57,745 nt of DNA from an uncultured bacterium (GCA_902797965.1 CADBUY010000010.1:1-57745), one strand, 5' to 3'. Positions 17,266 to 26,688 are shown, counted from the stretch's first letter. Notes: generated from the sequence alone by a model not told the origin. Numbers and translations are program-made.

Positions 17266-17383
17266 TCTCTCTCCAAATTACATACCCTAGTGTCAAAATT
17301 TATATTTAAATTTTAACAAAAACAATATGCAGTTACAACATAACAAGGCATGTTATTACATTAAATAAGTCGATTGGGTAAAA

Positions 17384-18976
17384 TTATTTTCTTAATACTT
17401 TTAGTCTTCGATTCGGTTCGTCTCCGATAGAAATGCTTTTTAGATTATATTGTTCTACCAGTTCATGCTGCATTTTTCTTATATGCGTGTTTTGCGGCGC
17501 AAGTTCAATCTCAGGTGCTCCCTCAATTACCTTTTTTATAGCATTTTTTGCTTCATCAAGTGCAACTTCCGTTTCATCTTTGTAATTGTGAGTCGGTGTT
17601 ACATCACCGGGCTGAATATCCAGAGCCTCTTTTAATACTTTTTGAATATGTGCCATTGAGTTTGTTTTTACATAAAATACCCTTATTCTAAGTTCCTGAG
17701 CGTTGCTTAAAATTTTTGCACCACCTCTTGCAAAGTTCTTGTGTGCAATTACAATGTCCGAATCATCAATATTTCTTGTTATCTCAACATTCATATCAAG
17801 ATTTTCTATAATTTTTTCAACAATAGTTCTGGATACTGCATACAAATAAACTTTTTTGAGTGGTTTAACTTTCTCAACATAATCCTGTCGTGAGAAAGAA
17901 AAATTCATCTTATTATCTTTTGGAGTTTCTGATTCCTGATTTCTTAATTCTTGTGAAAGTTCTTGTTTAAGTTCTTGAACAGGATGTTCAGAAAGTTTTG
18001 AATCGACTTTTCTGATTTCCGGTCTTATTGGCCATCCTCTAAGAATATAATCAACAGCTTCTGAAGTGTTTTTGTATACTGCTAATGTGTTTCGATCCTG
18101 AATTTCTATAACAATATCAAAAGTTGGCTGCTTTTCTCTTTCAAGAACTGTTTTTTGCGAAGCTCTTCTTTTTGCTTCATCATCACCAAGCGTAACTGAT
18201 TGAATGCCGCCAACCAAATCCGAAAGTGTAGGGTTCTTTATCAGGCTTTCCAAACAATTACCATGAGCTGTTGCTATAAGCATAACACCACGCTCTGCAA
18301 TTGTTCTTGCAGCTTGTGCTTCAGCCTCAGTTCCTATTTCATCAACAACTATGACTTCAGGAGTATGATTTTCAACTGCTTCAATCATTATATCTTTTTG
18401 CATCTCCGGCTGGGCGACTTGCATTCTTCGTGAAGAACCAACTGCAGGATGTGGAACATCTCCATCACCTGCAATTTCATTTGATGTATCAACTATAACA
18501 ACTCGTTTACCAAGTTCATCTGCAACAAGTCTTGATATTTCTCTTAGTTTTGTTGTTTTACCAACTCCCGGAGGCCCCAAAAATAATATACTTTTCCCCT
18601 GAGTACAAAAATCTTTAATGCATGCAATAGTTCCGGTTACTACTCGACCTATTCTGCAAGTTAGTCCTATAACTGTTCCTTGTCTGTTTCTAATTGCACT
18701 TATTCTATGTAAAGTCCCCGGTATCCCTGAACGATTATCATGAGTAAATTTTTGTATACGAGAAGTAACAAACTCAATATCGTTCTCATCCACTAAATCA
18801 TATCCTAACTTATTTATTTTACCGCCTGAATGACGGACTTCCGGTTGACGACCAATATCTAAAACAATCTCTATTACATCGTTTAAACTGTCTTCTGTTA
18901 AATAGGACGCTACTTTGGGCGGCATTACAGCTAACAACTTTTCGAGGTCATTTTGAATTTCCATATTGCTCATCAT
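17384..18976 (-). CDS. Ycf45-like AAA ATPase with C-terminal R3H domain
   Basis: The 530-residue protein has a SpoIIIAA/Ycf45-type AAA core: an N-terminal region with GYDLVDENDIEFV and RQGTVIGLTCRIGR, Walker A GPPGVGKTT (residues 134-142), Walker B EVIVVDEIGTE, and a sensor region ATAHGN. After a variable acidic linker comes a C-terminal R3H-type nucleic-acid-binding motif (RKMQHELVEQYNL, then IGDEPNRRLKVL). The family is typical of cyanobacteria and plastids, where its role is not settled; RNA or single-stranded DNA binding is suggested by R3H. The start may be the second ATG. It is followed after about 118 bases by the RND operon. No sporulation context is seen. Confidence 0.88.
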   Translation of the reverse strand: MMSNMEIQNDLEKLLAVMPPKVASYLTEDSLNDVIEIVLDIGRQPEVRHSGGKINKLGYDLVDENDIEFVTSRIQKFTHDNRSGIPGTLHRISAIRNRQGTVIGLTCRIGRVVTGTIACIKDFCTQGKSILFLGPPGVGKTTKLREISRLVADELGKRVVIVDTSNEIAGDGDVPHPAVGSSRRMQVAQPEMQKDIMIEAVENHTPEVIVVDEIGTEAEAQAARTIAERGVMLIATAHGNCLESLIKNPTLSDLVGGIQSVTLGDDEAKRRASQKTVLEREKQPTFDIVIEIQDRNTLAVYKNTSEAVDYILRGWPIRPEIRKVDSKLSEHPVQELKQELSQELRNQESETPKDNKMNFSFSRQDYVEKVKPLKKVYLYAVSRTIVEKIIENLDMNVEITRNIDDSDIVIAHKNFARGGAKILSNAQELRIRVFYVKTNSMAHIQKVLKEALDIQPGDVTPTHNYKDETEVALDEAKNAIKKVIEGAPEIELAPQNTHIRKMQHELVEQYNLKSISIGDEPNRRLKVLRK

Positions 18977-19124
18977 CTCTTATAAAAAGCCTTTCTGTAT
19001 CCATTAGGGAAAACGCTAATTCAAATCAGCTCTCATACTATAATTATACCATATTTTCGCATACCTTTATATCCTTTGTCACCTTTTTTAAGAAATGTAA
19101 ATAGTTCTGATAATCGTTATAAAT

Positions 19125-19158
19125 CCAAAAACAAAGGGCAAAACATTTTGTTCTGCCC
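19125..19158 (-). terminator. Terminator of the 99-aa gene
   Basis: On the reverse strand GGGCA pairs with TGCCC around an inner palindrome, followed by TTTGTTTTT. Confidence 0.7.
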
Positions 19159-19205
19159 ATATACCTTATAAAATTTAAAACTCTTTTCTTAATTCCAAGC
19201 ATAAA

Positions 19206-19505
19206 TTATTTGTTGCTTGCTCCGTCCTTTTGCTGGACTTTATTTTGTTCTTCTTTCTCTTTTTCTGCATCTTTTACTTTCAAATTGTCTTTTTCTTCTT
19301 CAATTATAGAAGTAACAGCTGCATAAAAATCTTTGTTATCAGCGATCTCGTCTATATCATAAAAATCGTCATCATTAACATCAACATCTTTAAATTTTTC
19401 AACATCTATGCCTAATTCTTTAGCATCTTGTATTGAAATTTTATTTGTGTGGTACTTTTGAATGAAAAAGTTGTTTATTTCGTTTTTGCCAATGTTGTTT
19501 GACAT
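19206..19505 (-). CDS. Small acidic protein with shared composite promoter
   Basis: Not recognised. The 99-residue product (MSNNIGKNEINNFFIQKYHT...) has a helical N-terminus, an Asp-rich middle (DVDVNDDDFYDIDEIADNKD, residues about 39-58) that could bind calcium but is not a canonical EF-hand loop, and a highly charged Lys/Glu tail. There is no signal peptide or membrane helix. AAGGAGC precedes the ATG. Its control region has a perfect HLR1 match and the ACTTTATATATATGTAAG box. It is monocistronic, between two terminators. Its promoter links it with the Gly-rich, GH13-like and Met-rich proteins of this window. Confidence 0.75.
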   Translation of the reverse strand: MSNNIGKNEINNFFIQKYHTNKISIQDAKELGIDVEKFKDVDVNDDDFYDIDEIADNKDFYAAVTSIIEEEKDNLKVKDAEKEKEEQNKVQQKDGASNK

Positions 19506-19530
19506 ATCTTTGCTCCTTATATTGTTACAT

Positions 19531-19603
19531 CTTACATATATATAAAGTTTATATATTTTTTAGAATTTCAATAATATAATTTTTTGTTACATTTCTTTAC
19601 AAA
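19531..19603 (-). promoter_or_regulatory. Composite promoter with perfect HLR1 match
   Basis: GTTACATTTCTTTACAAA (19586-19603, + strand) fits the HLR1 consensus fully. In gene orientation the box ACTTTATATATATGTAAG (19531-19548) follows after 37 bases and ends 25 bases before the start codon, with AAGATGTA at its edge as in the promoter at 5619. Confidence 0.65.
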
Positions 19604-19637
19604 AAAAGACTTTTCATTTAATATGAAAAGTCTTTTT
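19601..19637 (-). terminator. rpmB terminator
   Basis: AAAAAGACTTTTCAT pairs with ATGAAAAGTCTTTTT; the reverse strand then reads into T-rich sequence just after the rpmB stop. Confidence 0.88.
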
Positions 19638-19657
19638 AATTCTGCATAAAAACTATA

Positions 19658-19852
19658 TTATATAGCTTTTTGAACTTTACCGGCTCTTAAGCAAGAAGTA
19701 CATACAGTCTTTCTAACGGCGTGTCCGTTGTTATCTAACACTCTTATCTCTTGTAAATTTGGAGATTGTCTTTTAACTATTTGTTTATGAGAGAATGTTA
19801 ATTTTGCTGCTTTTAAATCGCCTTTTCCACATATTTCACATTTTTTAGCCAT
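19658..19852 (-). CDS. rpmB: 50S ribosomal protein L28
   Basis: L28 is a small large-subunit protein. The 64-residue product has the family's start (MAKKCEICGKG) and the conserved SPNLQEIRV region. Two Cys pairs (C5/C8 and C51/C54) mark the zinc-binding form, which suggests zinc-replete conditions or lack of a Zn-free paralogue. AAGGAAT precedes the ATG, and a promoter-like TATATATTTACCCC lies upstream. A strong terminator follows, so it is transcribed alone rather than with L33, its partner in many bacteria. Confidence 0.97.
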   Translation of the reverse strand: MAKKCEICGKGDLKAAKLTFSHKQIVKRQSPNLQEIRVLDNNGHAVRKTVCTSCLRAGKVQKAI

Positions 19853-19963
19853 AATTCTATTCCTTCTTTCAAATCTAGTGTATTTTAAGTCTAAAACAAA
19901 ATAATTTATTTTGCAAGTGGGGTAAATATATAAAGACTAAGTACATTAATCTGCTAATAATAA

Positions 19964-20491
19964 TTAGTAATCTGATTGTTCAAAATCGTCATCATCTTTC
20001 AGTGATGATAAGTCTGATGTATAACTTGTATCAAAATCTTCCGGTAAATATTCATTATCAGGCCAAACTGTATCTTCATCAAAACGGCAGGCATTCAAAT
20101 TCTCTGCCATTGAAAAATCCGAATTAGATAAGTCTGCACTTTGGAAAATTGAACCTGCTAAATCTGCATCAGAAAAGTTACAATAATCGGCAGTTGCATA
20201 ACTAAAATCAGTTCCGTTTAGTACGGATTCAGAAAATGAACATTCTACAATATTTGCTCTTGTAAAATCTACTGATGTCAAGTCGCAACCTTCAAATTTG
20301 ACGTTAGTTAAGTTTGCATCGGCAAATGATGATGAAGTTAAATCAACATTATCAAATACCGCACCATTAAGTACAATATTAGAAAAATCACATTCACTTA
20401 AATCAGCACCGCCGCTAATTGACTTTATTTCCTTATTGAATGCTTCAGTATCACTTGTTAATAAATCTACTAATTCTTCTTTTGATAGCAT
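19964..20491 (-). CDS. Pentapeptide-repeat protein
   Basis: The 175-residue protein has about 18-20 tandem pentapeptide repeats of the A(D/N)LXX type between residues about 28 and 140 (examples: ADLSECDFSN, VDLTSSSFADANLTN, ADLAGSIFQSADLSN). This predicts a right-handed quadrilateral beta helix. The N-terminus (MLSKEELVDLLTSDTEAF) is helical and the C-terminus acidic. There is no signal peptide, so it is probably cytoplasmic. It starts 13 bases after the second response regulator and is likely the last gene of that signalling operon. Such repeats serve as scaffolds in many contexts, including gyrase protection; no specific role is inferred. Confidence 0.85.
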   Translation of the reverse strand: MLSKEELVDLLTSDTEAFNKEIKSISGGADLSECDFSNIVLNGAVFDNVDLTSSSFADANLTNVKFEGCDLTSVDFTRANIVECSFSESVLNGTDFSYATADYCNFSDADLAGSIFQSADLSNSDFSMAENLNACRFDEDTVWPDNEYLPEDFDTSYTSDLSSLKDDDDFEQSDY

Positions 20492-20504
20492 ATTTATAAT
20501 TCTC

Positions 20505-21128
20505 CTAGTTAATTAAATTTATTTCCATTGCTAATAATACAGCTTGAGTTCTATTTGACACTTTCAACTTTTTAAATATGTTATTAAGGTGTGTTTTTAT
20601 TGTAACATCCTGAACGCAAAGTGCGTTAGCAATCTCTTGATTATTTGCTCCTTTTGATAATAAAGTGAGAACTTCTTTTTCTTTTGGAGTAAGTAAATCA
20701 ATATTTACATCTTTATTGATTTTTTTTTCCTTTTTAGCTGATTCTGCCTGCCATTTACTTCTTCTTAATACTGCTTCAATTCTTGCAAGCAAATTGGGTA
20801 ATATAAACGGTTTAACAATATAATCATCAGCACCGATTTTTAATCCTGATACAACTTTTTGTTCTTCACTTACTGCAGTTATCATTATAACAGGTATGTA
20901 CTGAGTTTTTTCATTCTTTCTTATTGCTTTAAGCGTATCCCAGCCGTTCATATTAGGCATCATTACATCTAAAAGTATAAGGTCAAAATGTTTATTTTCG
21001 TCTGACAAAATTTTTAAGGCTTCAATTCCATCTTCAGCTACAGTAATTTCATAGCCATACATTGGTAAAGCGTCTTTTAAAAATTTTGGGTTATCGTCTA
21101 CGATTAAAATTGATGCGATTCCGTCCAT
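20505..21128 (-). CDS. Response regulator, REC plus LuxR-type HTH (B)
   Basis: The 207-residue protein has a receiver domain (residues 5-120) with the acidic pair D11/D12, phospho-acceptor D54 in LLDVMMP, the conserved Thr in MITAV and Lys in IVKPF. A short basic linker leads to a LuxR/NarL-type HTH (about 145-200, LTPKEKEVLTLLSKGANNQEIANAL). Its stop-to-start gap to the preceding regulator is one base. No histidine kinase is encoded nearby, so the phosphate donor is elsewhere, or the gene products act together with the upstream HD-GYP and TPR proteins. Confidence 0.92.
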   Translation of the reverse strand: MDGIASILIVDDNPKFLKDALPMYGYEITVAEDGIEALKILSDENKHFDLILLDVMMPNMNGWDTLKAIRKNEKTQYIPVIMITAVSEEQKVVSGLKIGADDYIVKPFILPNLLARIEAVLRRSKWQAESAKKEKKINKDVNIDLLTPKEKEVLTLLSKGANNQEIANALCVQDVTIKTHLNNIFKKLKVSNRTQAVLLAMEINLIN

Positions 21129-21129
21129 A

Positions 21130-21777
21130 TTATACCAATCTTTCTTTCAGAGCTTTAAGTGCTGCCTGAAGTCTGTCATCTACTTCAAGTTTCTGTAAGA
21201 TACTTGCGACATGTGCTTTTGTTGTATTTATACTTACATAAAGTTCATTTGCTATTTCAATATTACTGTAACCTTCAGTAATCAATTTTAAAATCTGTGT
21301 TTCTCTTGTTGTTAATCCGTAGTCCTTATCTGAAGTATATGAATTATTTAATTGTGATTTTGTGGCAGCATCAAGAACAATATGTGATATTGCAGGATCA
21401 AACCATGCTGCACCATCAAGTACGGATTGAATTACCTGAATAAGTCTTTTTGGATTAATCTCTTTTGAACAATAGGCATTTGCTCCGGCTTTCAGACTGT
21501 TTAAAACTTCCTGCTCATCATTATGAGAAGTGAGAATAACTATTTTTATATCTTTATTCTTCTCTTTAATTTTTTGTGTTGCTTCAATACCGTTCATTCC
21601 GGGAAGTCCTAAGTCCATAACAATTAAATCAACATTATGTGAGTTAAGAATCTCTATGCCGTTTTCAGCTGAATCAGCTTCAAAAATTTCAGATATAAAA
21701 TCAGAGGCTTCAAACGCTGTTTTTAAGCCAAACCTTGTTAATTCATGATCTTCAATTATTAAAACACTATTTCCCAT
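21130..21777 (-). CDS. Response regulator, NarL/FixJ type (A)
   Basis: The 215-residue protein (from the ATG at 21777) has a receiver domain with E9/D10, phospho-acceptor D55 in VMDLGLPGMNG, Thr/Ser in ILTSHND and Lys in YCSKEINP. The LuxR-type HTH (about 148-205, LTTRETQILKLITEGYSNIEIANELY) is of the NarL class that binds DNA as a phosphorylated dimer. A GTG at 21786 in frame is an alternative start but has no better ribosome binding site. The start overlaps the end of the TPR gene by about 11 bases, so expression is coupled. Confidence 0.92.
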   Translation of the reverse strand: MGNSVLIIEDHELTRFGLKTAFEASDFISEIFEADSAENGIEILNSHNVDLIVMDLGLPGMNGIEATQKIKEKNKDIKIVILTSHNDEQEVLNSLKAGANAYCSKEINPKRLIQVIQSVLDGAAWFDPAISHIVLDAATKSQLNNSYTSDKDYGLTTRETQILKLITEGYSNIEIANELYVSINTTKAHVASILQKLEVDDRLQAALKALKERLV

Positions 21778-23287
21778 AATATTCACTATACCCGGATTTT
21801 ACTGCTGCTGCATAATCAGCATTAATATCTGCACATCTTATTAAAGAACGCTCTGCTAATTCATTATCACCCTTAGCTCTTAAAACAAGACTTAAATAAT
21901 AATAATATTTAAAGTTATTTTCGTCAATATAATAAGAATTGTTTAGATAAGTTGTTGCCATTGTGTAATTACCGTCTTTAATAGCATGATTTGCCAAACC
22001 TAGCCAAATGTCGTTGTTTGCTAAATCAATCGATGCGACTCTGGGCAAATAGTAATCAACTCTCTGAGGAATTACTTTTAGTGATTCCACAAGTAAATCT
22101 TCATTCATTTTGTTGTTTTGTAATAGTTTTTCATATATCTTTTTAGCTTTTTCAGGCTTCTTCAAAGCTAAATAAGACTTGGCTATACCAACTTGAGGTG
22201 CAGGATCTTTAGACTGTTTTTTAGCTTTTTTATAATAGTTTAAAGAATCTGTATATTTCTTCATATCAAAGTTGATATCTGCTAACGTAAGTATAGCTAA
22301 ATAATTATGAGAATCTTCTTTGTAAGCTCTTGATGCAAATTCCTGAGCTTTTAAAGGTTCATTGTTTTCATAATATATTCTTCCAAGCAGAGCATAAATG
22401 TCAGAACTGTATTGCTTTGCAGTCAAAATTGCAGATTGCAGTACTTTTGTAGCAAGTAAACTTTTATCCTGTAAATGATAATAATATGCTAAATGATAAT
22501 CTTTTAAAGCATCTGCTTTTGAAGTTCTATATAGTATGTATTCTTCAGTTGCTCTGACTTTTTGCTTAAAATCCGTTGTTAGAAATGGTGTTTTTTTTAT
22601 TTTTGCAAGAACTTTTAATGCTTGTGAATTTTTCTTTGAATCAGCAAGAATTTTTGCTTTTAAACTTAAATAGTTTATATTGGTATCATTTTCAAGAATT
22701 GCATTATCAATATATTTAAGTGCGAGCGGTAAATTATTTGACTTGTAATAACCCAGTGCAATTAAATAGTTCTTATAATCACTTTCATCAAATCTTGCGG
22801 TATTAAGTAATTCTGATGTCGTTTCCAGTGCCATATTGTTGTAAACAATATTTGAATAAGCATCAGCAAGACCGATAATGTCTTTTTGACTAAGCATTGA
22901 AGACGGGTAATAATATCGTTTCATATCCTTTACATAAGAAGCTGTAAAATGGTTATTGTCTAAGCGTTCAATAAGATTATCCGATAAGTCAAACAGACCA
23001 TATTCTGCCATTTTCATGCCGTATAGCAAGAATACATAGTCATCATGATTTGCTTTTTGAATCAAATCGTTAAAATCATCATAAGATGCTTTAACATTAC
23101 TTTGAATAAATCTGTTTTCTGCTGAAGAAAATTTTGCTTTTATAAAATTATCTTTTACAACCATATCCATATTGGCGACTGTAGTTACAGTCTTTGCTTT
23201 AAGCGGTTTTAAAGTGCTTTCAGCATCAGCATAAAGCAATGTTGATAATAATAAGCATGTTGTCAATAAAACTCTTACTTTATTCAT
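21767..23287 (-). CDS. Exported or membrane-anchored TPR protein
   Basis: The 506-residue protein starts with a signal-like sequence (MNKVRVLLTTCLLLSTLLYADA), so it is likely periplasmic or lipid-anchored by other means; there is no lipobox at the predicted cleavage site. The rest is a tetratricopeptide-repeat superhelix of about ten repeats (for example LLGRIYYENNEPLKAQEFASRAY and KSYLALKKPEKAKKIYEKLL). The ATG at 23287 is chosen over a GTG 15 bases upstream because it places the signal peptide at the N-terminus. It overlaps the HD-GYP gene by eight bases. A sensing or scaffolding role for the operon is an inference. Confidence 0.85.
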   Translation of the reverse strand: MNKVRVLLTTCLLLSTLLYADAESTLKPLKAKTVTTVANMDMVVKDNFIKAKFSSAENRFIQSNVKASYDDFNDLIQKANHDDYVFLLYGMKMAEYGLFDLSDNLIERLDNNHFTASYVKDMKRYYYPSSMLSQKDIIGLADAYSNIVYNNMALETTSELLNTARFDESDYKNYLIALGYYKSNNLPLALKYIDNAILENDTNINYLSLKAKILADSKKNSQALKVLAKIKKTPFLTTDFKQKVRATEEYILYRTSKADALKDYHLAYYYHLQDKSLLATKVLQSAILTAKQYSSDIYALLGRIYYENNEPLKAQEFASRAYKEDSHNYLAILTLADINFDMKKYTDSLNYYKKAKKQSKDPAPQVGIAKSYLALKKPEKAKKIYEKLLQNNKMNEDLLVESLKVIPQRVDYYLPRVASIDLANNDIWLGLANHAIKDGNYTMATTYLNNSYYIDENNFKYYYYLSLVLRAKGDNELAERSLIRCADINADYAAAVKSGYSEYYGK

Positions 23288-24953
23288 GTTCCGTATCCAC
23301 ACCTACATAGTATCTGTTGAAAACTTCTAATAACCTGTTACTACAATTATTTACTATTGAGTAATATAAATCAAGTAGGTTATATTTTTCTAAAGTTTTT
23401 ATATCTTCTTGTTTAATATTCATGCAGTTTTCAGTGCAAAATACTTTTACGATTTCACTTAATTTAATTGCAAGGAATTTTTCCACTACAAGCGGGTCAA
23501 AATGAGAGCCTGCCCCCTCTTTTATAATGTTAATAACTTTATCAATCGGCATTTTATCACGATAGTGTCTTTTTGATGTAATTGCATCAAATACGTCAGA
23601 AACTGCTAAAATTCTACCGCCGAAAGGAATTTCTTCACCTTTCAGGTGTCTGTAGTATCCTGAACCGTCAAATTTTTCGTGATGAGAGCATGCTATTTCC
23701 ATAATTTGTTGGAAATCTTTTGACATGTGAATTTTTTCTAAAATGTGATGCGTAATTTCAACATGCTGCTGAATATGTTTATACTCTTCAGGTGTTAATT
23801 TCCCTTCTTTTTGCAGAACGGCATCTCTAATGCCTATTTTACCTATATCATGTAATGCTGCAGCTTTTTCTAAAATGTATAAGTCATTTTTTTCCATGCC
23901 AAATTCACGTGCTATCAGTACGGAATACATCTTAACTCTTGTTGAATGACCTGATGTAATCTTATCGCGTGCATCAATAGATGTTGCCAATGTTTCAATA
24001 AAACTGTCCAATACAATTTTTTGCTCTTCAAGTAATTTTCTTTGTCTTTCAAACAGTTGAGCATTTTCAAGTGAAATACCTGCGTTTGATGCGATTGCTA
24101 CAAGCAAATCTTCATCTTCCGGAGTAAAGTATTCATCAAATTTATTTAAAACCTGAAATACACCGATAATTTCCTGATTAAAGTTTTTAATTGGCATACA
24201 CAGCATATTTTTAGTTCTGTATCCGGTTTCTTTGTCTACTGCAGAATTAAATCTTTTGTCGCTATAGGCATCTTTGATGTTTATTGTTTCACCAGTCTTT
24301 AGAACGTGACCAGCAAGCCCTTTATCTGCCGGTATTCTCAATTCTGTAATATCTAATCCTGTAGCAACCTTTGAATAAAGTTCATCAGTTTCTTTGTCAT
24401 ATAGATATACTGTGCATCTGTCTGCGTTTAATGCTGTTTTCGTTTCTTCGGCTATAGTTTTTATAAGTAAGTTTATATCTTTTTCTGCCGCTACCGCCTG
24501 ACCGATTTTTACCAGAGCAATTAAAGGATCTTTTGTTTGTCCTCCATGGTTATATGTAAAGTGAGAAATTGGCGGACACTTTAATAAAGCATTCAATCTT
24601 TCAAAAAAGTCTGTTTTTTGATTTTTAATTGATAACTTGCGTGCTTTATTGTAGTTGATAGAGTATAGAGTTGTATTTTTCTCTGAAAAATTTACAAAAC
24701 CCAAAACCATTTCGTGGAATATTTTTGTAATTGGTTCGCTTGTTTGGTCAACAAGGAATGACGCATCATTCATAAACTGATAAAAGTGCTCATAATCTTG
24801 TTTTAAAAAAGCTCCGAGTGACAGCAAACTGAAACAAATTGCCGTATCATCATGATAAATGTCTTTGTGCTTTTCTATTATCGGTTTTGCACTGTCGTAC
24901 TTACCGGCAAGTAATTCCGTAACGGAATCATATACAAAATTTTCCAGTGTCAT
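23280..24953 (-). CDS. GAF domain HD-GYP phosphodiesterase-like protein
   Basis: The 557-residue protein has an N-terminal helical region (1-150), a GAF domain (about 155-305, with NADRCTVYLYD and GLAGHVLKTGE), and an HD-GYP domain (about 315-515). HD-GYP enzymes cleave cyclic di-GMP. The HD motif (AALHDIGKIGI) and downstream metal-site His residues (HHEKFDGSG) are present. The GYP signature reads GYY (DGSGYYRHLKGEEIP), a substitution at the Pro. No transmembrane segment is seen, so it is a soluble sensor. It is the first gene of a five-gene operon with the TPR protein, two response regulators and the pentapeptide protein, divergent from tig. Confidence 0.9.
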   Translation of the reverse strand: MTLENFVYDSVTELLAGKYDSAKPIIEKHKDIYHDDTAICFSLLSLGAFLKQDYEHFYQFMNDASFLVDQTSEPITKIFHEMVLGFVNFSEKNTTLYSINYNKARKLSIKNQKTDFFERLNALLKCPPISHFTYNHGGQTKDPLIALVKIGQAVAAEKDINLLIKTIAEETKTALNADRCTVYLYDKETDELYSKVATGLDITELRIPADKGLAGHVLKTGETINIKDAYSDKRFNSAVDKETGYRTKNMLCMPIKNFNQEIIGVFQVLNKFDEYFTPEDEDLLVAIASNAGISLENAQLFERQRKLLEEQKIVLDSFIETLATSIDARDKITSGHSTRVKMYSVLIAREFGMEKNDLYILEKAAALHDIGKIGIRDAVLQKEGKLTPEEYKHIQQHVEITHHILEKIHMSKDFQQIMEIACSHHEKFDGSGYYRHLKGEEIPFGGRILAVSDVFDAITSKRHYRDKMPIDKVINIIKEGAGSHFDPLVVEKFLAIKLSEIVKVFCTENCMNIKQEDIKTLEKYNLLDLYYSIVNNCSNRLLEVFNRYYVGVDTEHE

Positions 24954-25109
24954 TTTTTATCTCTCATCCTATGCTTCTATAATATAATAAAACTCTGTTT
25001 TTGGCAAAGGGTTAATATAACATTTGAACAATTGTAATATCTGATTTGCATATCATATCTGTTTATTGTACTCTTTAATTACTTGGTTAAACAGAAAAGA
25101 GGAAATTAT

Positions 25110-26402
25110 ATGAACACAACAATTGAAAAACAACCGGAAAATATCGTAAAAGTCGATATTGAAATTCCTGCAAAAGATGCTGTATCTTACTATAATAATG
25201 CAGTTAAAAGACTTTCTCAGTATGTAAATATTCCCGGATTCCGTAAGGGTAAAGCTCCGAGAGCAATTATAGAACAAAATATAGGTGAAGAAAGAATTAA
25301 GCAAGAAGCTCTTGAATCAGCTCTTCCTAAAATTTTTTCAGATGTTATTAAAGACAACGATTTTGACGTAGTTGCTCAACCGTATGTTGAATCTTATGAA
25401 TATAACGTTGGTGAAGATTTGAAAATTACTGCTAAGATTGAATTAAGACCTGAAGTAACTTTGGGACAGTATAAAGGTTTAACATTAGAAATTGATGAAT
25501 ATAAAACTCCTGATGATGCAATGGAAAAATCATTAAATGCTATGTTAGAGCAACATGCAACAATGGTTCTTGTAACCGATAGAAAAACTGTTAACACAGA
25601 CGTTATTGTCTTTGATTTTGACGGTTATTCTAACGGTGAAAAAATTGAACACGGCGATGCAAAAAATTATACAATGGACTTAGCACATTCTAATTTTATT
25701 CCGGGGTTTGCTGAACAGCTTGTTGACAGACCTTTAGGTGTTGAATTTGATATTAATGTTACATTCCCTGAAGAATATCACGAAAAGAAATTAGCCGGTC
25801 AACCTGCTACATTTAAGTGTATAATTAATGAAATAAAGACAAAAGTTTTACCTGAATTAAATGATGAGTTTGCTCAGAAAGTTGGTCCTTTCAAAACTGT
25901 AGATGACCTTAAAGCAGATGTTCAAAAATATTTAGATCAACAAAAAACTGAAATTGATAATATGAACAAACAAAAAGCTATTTTTGAAAAAGTTATAGCT
26001 GATGCAAAAGTTGATATTCAGCAATCAATGATAAGCAGAGAAACTGATGAATTATTAGCTGAATATAAGCAAAAGCTGACAGCACAAGGCTTTACTTGGG
26101 AACAGGCTATTCAGGCTCATGGATACGACAACCTTGTAAATCAGTTAAAAGATGATGCTTTAGTAAGAGTTAAAAATTCTTTAGTAATTGATAAAATTGC
26201 AAAAGAAGAAAATATTACAGTTTCACAAGCTGATTTTGGTGCAAAATTATCTGAATTAAGCCAGATGTATCAAATAGATGCAAATACAATGATTAAGCAA
26301 TTATCTCAAACACCTGGCGTGTTCAATGCTCTTTCACAACAAGCATTAAATGAAAAAATTACTAAGTTCTTATTTGATAACAATACAGTAAATCTTAAAT
26401 AA
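25110..26402 (+). CDS. tig: Trigger factor
   Basis: This ribosome-bound chaperone and prolyl isomerase has 430 residues with the usual three parts: the ribosome-binding N-domain with signature GFRKGKAPRAII (about residue 46), the FKBP-type PPIase domain (about 155-240, with FDFDGYSNGEKI and NFIPGFAEQLV), and the long helical C-domain. The ATG at 25110 has GAGGA upstream and matches the family start; a longer frame from 25083 lacks these. It is monocistronic with a strong terminator. clpP and clpX, its common neighbours, are not present. Confidence 0.96.
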   Translation: MNTTIEKQPENIVKVDIEIPAKDAVSYYNNAVKRLSQYVNIPGFRKGKAPRAIIEQNIGEERIKQEALESALPKIFSDVIKDNDFDVVAQPYVESYEYNVGEDLKITAKIELRPEVTLGQYKGLTLEIDEYKTPDDAMEKSLNAMLEQHATMVLVTDRKTVNTDVIVFDFDGYSNGEKIEHGDAKNYTMDLAHSNFIPGFAEQLVDRPLGVEFDINVTFPEEYHEKKLAGQPATFKCIINEIKTKVLPELNDEFAQKVGPFKTVDDLKADVQKYLDQQKTEIDNMNKQKAIFEKVIADAKVDIQQSMISRETDELLAEYKQKLTAQGFTWEQAIQAHGYDNLVNQLKDDALVRVKNSLVIDKIAKEENITVSQADFGAKLSELSQMYQIDANTMIKQLSQTPGVFNALSQQALNEKITKFLFDNNTVNLK

Positions 26403-26428
26403 CTTCGGTTATTTTATTAACAAACACT

Positions 26429-26457
26429 AAAAAGCCCTAAATGAATTAGGGCTTTTT
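26429..26457. terminator. Terminator after tig, bidirectional
   Basis: AAAAAGCCCTAA, loop ATGAA, TTAGGGCTTTTT. It also serves the reverse gene at 26485. Confidence 0.92.
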
Positions 26458-26484
26458 GCTTATTTATAATATCTTTAATGCTGA

Positions 26485-26688
26485 TTAGTTATTGCTTAAT
26501 ACTAATCTGAATGTAGCCAAATTTTTAATAGAAAGCATTTTATGCTTATTTGCTTGTTTGTCAGCAATAGCAAAAATTCTGCAAATTCTTTGAATTTCTT
26601 CTACTGCTTGTCTGGAATCAAGTTTATATACATTGTTAATAGGGTCTGCGATTACGGACATTGTAGCATTTAATTCTTGTTCTTTCAT
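26485..26688 (-). CDS. Small protein with shared composite promoter
   Basis: Not recognised. The 67-residue product (MKEQELNATMSVIADPINNV...) is predicted as two helices with basic residues toward the C-terminus (ANKHKMLSIKNLATFRLVLS). It has one Cys and no signal peptide. AAGGAGC lies upstream of the ATG. Its control region has the ACTTTATATATACATAAG box and an HLR1-like repeat 39 bases further up. It is monocistronic, converging on tig across one terminator. The promoter is the only link to the other unknown proteins. Confidence 0.7.
   Translation of the reverse strand: MKEQELNATMSVIADPINNVYKLDSRQAVEEIQRICRIFAIADKQANKHKMLSIKNLATFRLVLSNN

Noticed and set aside
17384..18976. Sporulation protein SpoIIIAA
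   Set aside because: The ATPase core is related, but the R3H tail is of the cyanobacterial Ycf45 kind and no sporulation genes are near.
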